64,000 nucleotides of DNA from assembly GCA_041551965.1 (NCBI GenBank), contig JBFELU010000001.1, positions 14,551-78,550 of the forward strand. The letters run 5' to 3'. The first letter of the stretch is position 1. Each line of letters begins with the position of its first letter. Positions 60,272 to 64,000 of the stretch are shown piece by piece. A model generated the notes under the pieces. It searched no databases and was not told the origin of the DNA. It saw only the letters and a program-made list of their open reading frames with translations. Both the position numbers and the translations under genes were made by a program. The stretch comes from JBFELU01 sp041551965 (GTDB lineage Bacteria; Actinomycetota; Acidimicrobiia; Spongiisociales; UBA11373).

Positions 60272-60363
60272 AGCACGAGCGCCACGGCCAGCAAGATCGT
60301 GCCGGCCACCATGGCGATGTCGAGGACGCCTCTCCGTTGGGGGCGGAAGGGGTTGAAGCCCAT
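60250..60363 (-). CDS. 37-residue single-span membrane peptide
   Basis: Sequence begins MGFNPFRPQRRGVLDIAM and continues as one membrane helix (about residues 15-36), ending in a short tail. The basic N-terminus suggests it faces the cytoplasm. It is supported by a TACCAT hexamer exactly 6 nt before the ATG, the same leaderless layout as established genes here, and by overlap with the zinc-ribbon gene. Small NPFRPQ-type membrane peptides seem familiar in Actinobacteria, but I cannot name a family. Confidence 0.55.
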   Translation of the reverse strand: MGFNPFRPQRRGVLDIAMVAGTILLAVALVLWAALSG

Positions 60364-60369
60364 CGCGGC

Positions 60370-60375
60370 ATGGTA
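60370..60375 (-). promoter_or_regulatory. -10 element of the membrane peptide gene (leaderless type)
   Basis: TACCAT on the minus strand ends 6 nt before the ATG at 60363. Confidence 0.45.
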
Positions 60376-60394
60376 GGTCGGGGTGCGCGAGAAG

Positions 60395-60415
60395 TAGGGT
60401 TCGTCGGTCAGGAGG
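60395..60415 (+). promoter_or_regulatory. -10 element and ribosome binding site of enoyl-CoA hydratase gene
   Basis: TAGGGT (60395-60400) and AGGAGG (60410-60415). The latter lies 9 nt before ATG 60425 and only 3 nt before ATG 60419, which decides the start. Confidence 0.5.
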
Positions 60416-60424
60416 GTGATGCGC

Positions 60425-61195
60425 ATGTTTGCCGTTCGAGACGAAGGTCCGGTGCGGTGGATCACCATCGAGAACCCGGACCGCCGAAACGCGATCCCGG
60501 CGGAGGGCTGGCCGGCCCTGACGGCGGTGCTGGGCGACTTCGAGGCCTCCGCGGCGCGGGTGCTCGTGATCACGGGTGCCGGCGAGGACTTCTGTTCGGG
60601 AGCCGACCTCGCCGGGCAGGAAGGGGGGATGACTTCTGCCGCCGTCCGCTATGAGGCGATGCTCGATGTCGGGGCCGCGGCGCGCACGCTCCACGAGCTC
60701 ACCAAACCGACCGTGGCCGCCGTCGACGGGGTGGCGGTCGGGGCCGGTATGAACCTGGCGCTCGGCTGCGATGTGACCATCGCGTCGGATCGCGCCAGGT
60801 TCTCGGAGATCTTCGTGCGGCGGGGCCTCACCGTCGACTTCGGTGGGACGTGGCTCCTCCCGCGCCGTATCGGCCTGGCGCGCGCCAAGGAACTGGCGTT
60901 GACGGGTCGGATTCTGTCGGCCGACGAGGCCGTGTCCTACGGGATCGTGAGCCGGGTCGTTCCGGCCGCGGAGCTGGGTGCCGTCGCCGCCGAGGTCGCG
61001 GCCGAACTGGCCGCCGGCGCTCCGCTGGCGCAGCGTTTCATCAAGGCGGGGTTCGATCGATCGTTCGAGATGACGTTCGATCAGGCCCTGGCGTTCGAGA
61101 ACCAGGCGCAATCGGTGTGCACCACCTCCGAGGACGTGGTGGAAGGGGTCATGGCGTTCCTCGAGAAACGGGATCCCGAGTTCAAGGGTCGATGA
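60425..61195 (+). CDS. Enoyl-CoA hydratase/isomerase family protein
   Basis: 256 aa crotonase-fold protein. SGADLAGQEGG and DGVAVGAGMNLALGCD form the oxyanion hole and CoA site. In FGGTWLLPRRIGLARAKELALTG the usual second catalytic Glu region (FxPxxGG in classical hydratases) reads VDFGGTW, so the reaction could be isomerisation or another crotonase chemistry. Part of beta-oxidation-type metabolism with the acyl-CoA dehydrogenase and racemase here. It overlaps the GH1 gene as ATGA. Confidence 0.9.
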   Translation: MFAVRDEGPVRWITIENPDRRNAIPAEGWPALTAVLGDFEASAARVLVITGAGEDFCSGADLAGQEGGMTSAAVRYEAMLDVGAAARTLHELTKPTVAAVDGVAVGAGMNLALGCDVTIASDRARFSEIFVRRGLTVDFGGTWLLPRRIGLARAKELALTGRILSADEAVSYGIVSRVVPAAELGAVAAEVAAELAAGAPLAQRFIKAGFDRSFEMTFDQALAFENQAQSVCTTSEDVVEGVMAFLEKRDPEFKGR

Positions 61196-62346
61196 GCACC
61201 TTTCCCGACGGCTTCCTCTGGGGCACAGCCACCTCGGCCCATCAGGTCGAGGGCGGTAACTGGAACAACGATTGGTGGGCGTGGGAGCACGCCCCCGACA
61301 CGCCGTGCACCGAGCCGAGCGGTGACGCCATCGACCACTACCACCGCTACCCCGACGACATCGGCCTGCTCGCCGACCTCGGGTTCGATGCCTACCGGTT
61401 CTCGGTGGAGTGGAGCCGTGTCGAGCCCGAGGACGGGGAGTTCTCGGCCGCCGCCCTCGATCACTACGCCCGGATGGTCGCCGCCTGTCGCGAAACAGGG
61501 CTCGAGCCGGTGGTCACGCTCCATCACTTCACTTCGCCGCGGTGGGTGGCCGCTCAGGGGGGTTGGACCGCTCCGGCAACCGCCGAACGATTCGAGCGCT
61601 TCGTCGGCTCCGTGATGGACCGCATCGGCGACGATCTTCGCTGGATCTGCACCATCAACGAACCGAACATCGTGGCCACGCTGGGACACCTCGCCGGACT
61701 GTTCCCCCCGGGGGCCCGCGAGGAAACCCTTCGACAGCAGGCCAATCGGGTTCTCGCGGATGCCCACCGCCGGGCCGTTGCGGTCGTCAGGAACTCCGCG
61801 TCGGCCCGGGTGGGCCTGACACTCGCCTTGCCCGACTACCAATCGGTCGATGGGGGGGACGTCGCGGCGCTGCGCTCGGCCGACGAGGATCTGTTCCTGG
61901 CCTCGACCGAGGGTGACGACTTCATCGGCGTTCAGACCTACACCCGGGTCCGGATCGGCCCGAACGGGGTGCTCGGCCCCGAGGAGGGAGTCGAAACGAC
62001 CCTCATGGGCTGGGAGTTCTGGCCGGAGGCCCTCGAGGCATCGATACGGCGGGCCCACGCTGAGACCGGGCTGCCGGTGCTGGTCACCGAGAGCGGGGTC
62101 GCCACCGACGACGACGCCCGGCGCATCAACTACGTCCGCCGTGCCCTCGAGGGCGTGTCGCGGTGCCTCGAGGACGCCATCCCCATCGAGGGTTACTTCT
62201 ACTGGAGCGCTTTCGACAACTTCGAGTGGGCCCTGGGCTACCGGCCCACGTTCGGGCTGATCGCCGTCGATCGGACGACCCAGCGTCGAACCCCGAAGCC
62301 GAGCGCTCGATGGCTGGGCGAGGCGGCCCGGCGCAACGCCCTCTGA
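61192..62346 (+). CDS. Glycoside hydrolase family 1 (beta-glucosidase-like)
   Basis: 384 aa, shorter than the usual 440-480. FPDGFLWGTATSAHQVEG is the GH1 N-terminal signature; CTINEPN has the acid/base Glu; the nucleophile is in VTESGVATDDD (TENG in most members, TESG here); YFYWSAFDNFEWALGY is the C-terminal signature. Probably hydrolyses beta-glucosides or related sugars in the cytoplasm (no signal peptide). Coupling by overlap to an enoyl-CoA hydratase is functionally odd. Confidence 0.93.
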   Translation: MSTFPDGFLWGTATSAHQVEGGNWNNDWWAWEHAPDTPCTEPSGDAIDHYHRYPDDIGLLADLGFDAYRFSVEWSRVEPEDGEFSAAALDHYARMVAACRETGLEPVVTLHHFTSPRWVAAQGGWTAPATAERFERFVGSVMDRIGDDLRWICTINEPNIVATLGHLAGLFPPGAREETLRQQANRVLADAHRRAVAVVRNSASARVGLTLALPDYQSVDGGDVAALRSADEDLFLASTEGDDFIGVQTYTRVRIGPNGVLGPEEGVETTLMGWEFWPEALEASIRRAHAETGLPVLVTESGVATDDDARRINYVRRALEGVSRCLEDAIPIEGYFYWSAFDNFEWALGYRPTFGLIAVDRTTQRRTPKPSARWLGEAARRNAL

Positions 62347-62349
62347 GAT

Positions 62350-62703
62350 TCAGCGATCCGACCAGACGGCCAGCTCGTTGCCGGACGGATCGGTGAAGTG
62401 AAAGCGGCGCCCGCCGGGGAACTCGAAGGTCTCACGCGAGATCGACCCGCCGGCAGCGGTGATGCGGTCGCGGATCGCCTCGAGGTCGACCGCGTAGAGC
62501 ACGACGAGCGGTCCGCCCCCGATGGTGCCGTCGCTCTCCGTGACACCCCCGCCGAGCCGGCCGTCGTGGAATGCCGAGTAGTCGGTTCCGTAGTCGGTGA
62601 ACGACCACCCGAACGCGTCGGCATAGAAGCGCTTGGCGGATCCCAGGTCGCGCACCCGAAACTCGATGTAGTCGATGCGACAATCGTTGTCTTCGAGCAC
62701 CAT
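62350..62703 (-). CDS. VOC (glyoxalase/bleomycin-resistance fold) family protein
   Basis: 117 aa. Two beta-alpha-beta-beta-beta units: IDYIEFRVRDLGSAKRFYADAF with FGWSFTDYG, and a C-terminal FHFTDPSGNELAVWSD, the classical VOC ending that carries a metal-ligand Glu (E110). It resembles YdeN/PhnB-type small lyases and resistance proteins of unknown substrate. Convergent with the GH1 gene (3 nt apart), divergent from yifB. Confidence 0.88.
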   Translation of the reverse strand: MVLEDNDCRIDYIEFRVRDLGSAKRFYADAFGWSFTDYGTDYSAFHDGRLGGGVTESDGTIGGGPLVVLYAVDLEAIRDRITAAGGSISRETFEFPGGRRFHFTDPSGNELAVWSDR

Positions 62704-62739
62704 CACGTCCCGCCTCTCTGGTCCGTCACACCCGACTCG

Positions 62740-62745
62740 TACGTT
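62740..62745 (+). promoter_or_regulatory. -10 element of yifB/comM (leaderless type)
   Basis: TACGTT ends 6 nt before ATG 62752. Confidence 0.45.
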
Positions 62746-62751
62746 GTCGCC

Positions 62752-64000
62752 ATGTTCGCAGCAGTGACTTCGGTGGCGCTGGTCGGGGTGGATCCAACCC
62801 CGGTGCGCGTCGAGGTTCACGTGAGTGGGGGCCGCTCCTCGTTCGGCCTCGTGGGGCTGCCCGATCCGGCGATCCGGGAAGCGAAGGAACGGGTCCGTTC
62901 GGCGATCGCCGCTTCGGGGTACCGGTTCCCCGCTCGGCGGCTCACCGTCAACCTGGCCCCGGCGGACATTCCGAAGGCGGGCTCGGCATACGACCTGCCG
63001 ATCGCCCTCGGTGTGCTGGCTGCGAGCGGCGAGGTGCCGCCCGGAGCCGCCGAGGTGGTGGGTCTCGGCGAGCTGGCTCTCGACGGTTCCTTGCGCTCTG
63101 CCCGGGGTGGCCTGGCGGCCGGGCTGGTGTCGGCCGAGGCGGAGATCCCGTGTGTGCTCCCCCCGGATTCCGCCGCCGAGGCAGCGATGGTGGAGGGCGC
63201 CCGGGTGCGGGCTGCCGTCACGCTGGCGGATGCCGTGGCGGTCGCCCTCGGTGAAGCGCCCGGTGAGTTGCTGCCGGAACGCAGCGAACCGTCCGGCGAC
63301 CCGTCTCCGGACCTGGCGCAGGTGCGGGGGCAGGCGGTGGCCCGTAGGGCACTCGAGATCGCCGCCGCCGGGGGGCATCACCTGCTGATGGTGGGGCCCC
63401 CGGGCTCGGGCAAGACGATGCTGGCCCGATGTCTCCCCGGCATCCTGCCCCCGCTCGGCCGTGAGGGGACCCTGGAGGTGGCCAGGGCCTGGGCGGCAGC
63501 CGGCCGGGTTGGGAGCACGGACGGGGTTCCGCCGTTTCGGGCTCCCCATCACAGTGCCTCGACTGCGGCGCTTGTCGGGGGTGGGAGCGGGGTGCCGGTG
63601 CCCGGAGAGCTGACACTGGCCCATCGGGGAGTCCTCTTCCTGGACGAACTGGGCGAGTTCCCGCCGCATCTGCTCGACACGCTGCGCCAGCCGCTCGAGC
63701 AGGGATGGGTCGAGGTGGCCCGGCGGGGGGCCTCGGTGCGATTCCCCTGCGCGGTCCAGGTGGTGGCCGCTACCAACCCGTGTCCGTGCGGCTTTCAGGG
63801 CGACCGGTTGGTGGCTTGTCGTTGCACGCCGCCGCTCCTGGCTCGATACCGGCGGAGGCTCTCCGGACCGCTCCTCGATCGTTTCGATCTGTGGGTGACT
63901 CTGGAACGACCGTCCCCGGACGATCTCGCCGGGGAGGCCGGCGAGACGTCCGAGGCGGTACGGGTCCGCGCCGTCGCTGCTCGATCCCACCAGGACCGGA
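62752..64000 (+). CDS. YifB/ComM family Mg-chelatase-like AAA ATPase, 3' end cut by window edge
   Basis: First 416 codons; the frame is still open at the right edge. The N-terminal ChlI-like domain (SVALVGVDPTPVRVEVHVSGG, GLPDPAIREAKERVRSAI) is followed by AAA+ Walker A MVGPPGSGKTMLAR (about residue 218), Walker B GVLFLDELGEF and a zinc-type CPCG...CRC loop. ComM-type hexameric helicases extend branch migration during natural transformation; in many actinobacteria the next gene is dprA. Order yraN-comM fits that locus. Confidence 0.93.
   Translation, partial: MFAAVTSVALVGVDPTPVRVEVHVSGGRSSFGLVGLPDPAIREAKERVRSAIAASGYRFPARRLTVNLAPADIPKAGSAYDLPIALGVLAASGEVPPGAAEVVGLGELALDGSLRSARGGLAAGLVSAEAEIPCVLPPDSAAEAAMVEGARVRAAVTLADAVAVALGEAPGELLPERSEPSGDPSPDLAQVRGQAVARRALEIAAAGGHHLLMVGPPGSGKTMLARCLPGILPPLGREGTLEVARAWAAAGRVGSTDGVPPFRAPHHSASTAALVGGGSGVPVPGELTLAHRGVLFLDELGEFPPHLLDTLRQPLEQGWVEVARRGASVRFPCAVQVVAATNPCPCGFQGDRLVACRCTPPLLARYRRRLSGPLLDRFDLWVTLERPSPDDLAGEAGETSEAVRVRAVAARSHQDR

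Noticed and set aside
62350..63990. A 546-codon minus-strand frame opposite yifB
   Set aside because: Only its last 117 codons (VOC protein, start at 62703) are real; the rest is antisense to the yifB/comM motifs.

Overview
The window is a stretch of chromosome from a high-GC actinobacterium. The evidence is the adjacent adnA-adnB helicase-nuclease pair, a SepIVA/DivIVA-type protein between coaD and a DUF177 protein, DUF2469 next to signal peptidase I, an InhA-like enoyl reductase, and coenzyme F420 genes. cofG and cofH are separate genes rather than the fused fbiC of mycobacteria and streptomycetes, which fits a deeper branch such as Acidimicrobiia; that placement is inference. No tRNA or rRNA gene, insertion sequence, phage or CRISPR array was seen.

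Layout. 1-6.0 kb: an operon nurA (cut by the left edge)-herA-sbcD-sbcC, the gene content of the archaeal DNA end-resection operon. 6.0-11.1 kb: an acyl-CoA racemase, ychF, a TrkA-USP fusion, a tiny FlgM-like protein, dtd and a haem-binding protein. 11.1-18.1 kb (minus strand): adnB, adnA and a stand-alone RecB-type nuclease. 18.1-19.5 kb: a ferritin gene flanked by two homologous, highly structured RNA-like elements with matching promoter architecture, the most novel-looking part of the window. 19.5-26.2 kb: a small lipoprotein, PH-SHOCT protein, ybaK, fabI, sensor kinase, ddl, a stand-alone AsnC ligand domain, a cold-shock protein and rpmB. 26.2-40.3 kb: fakA-like, recG, rsmD, coaD, sepIVA, DUF177, rpmF, plsX, rnc, mutM, acyP, smc, ftsY. 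40.3-45.8 kb: nucleoside salvage (cdd, pnp, pdp, upp), etfAB and an alkyltransferase-like protein. 45.8-48.4 kb: ffh, rpsP, khpA, rimM. 48.4-57.4 kb (an insertion relative to the usual rimM-trmD neighbourhood): gap, a GAPDH paralogue without its catalytic cysteine, cofG, cofH, two exported proteins and an acyl-CoA dehydrogenase. 57.4-64 kb: trmD, rplS, lepB, DUF2469, yraN, two very small genes, enoyl-CoA hydratase, a GH1 glycosidase, a VOC protein and the start of yifB/comM.

How it works together. Much of the first 30 kb concerns DNA ends and recombination: NurA-HerA and SbcCD, AdnAB, the extra RecB-type nuclease and RecG. The middle is the conserved translation, secretion, lipid and division backbone. 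Genes are packed with 1-8 nt ATGA/GTGA overlaps, and four convergent pairs share one CTAG with both TAG stops.

Many operon heads follow one rule: a TAnnnT -10 hexamer ends 6-10 nt before the start codon, which predicts leaderless mRNAs. This rule was used to choose several starts and supports one 37-codon gene.
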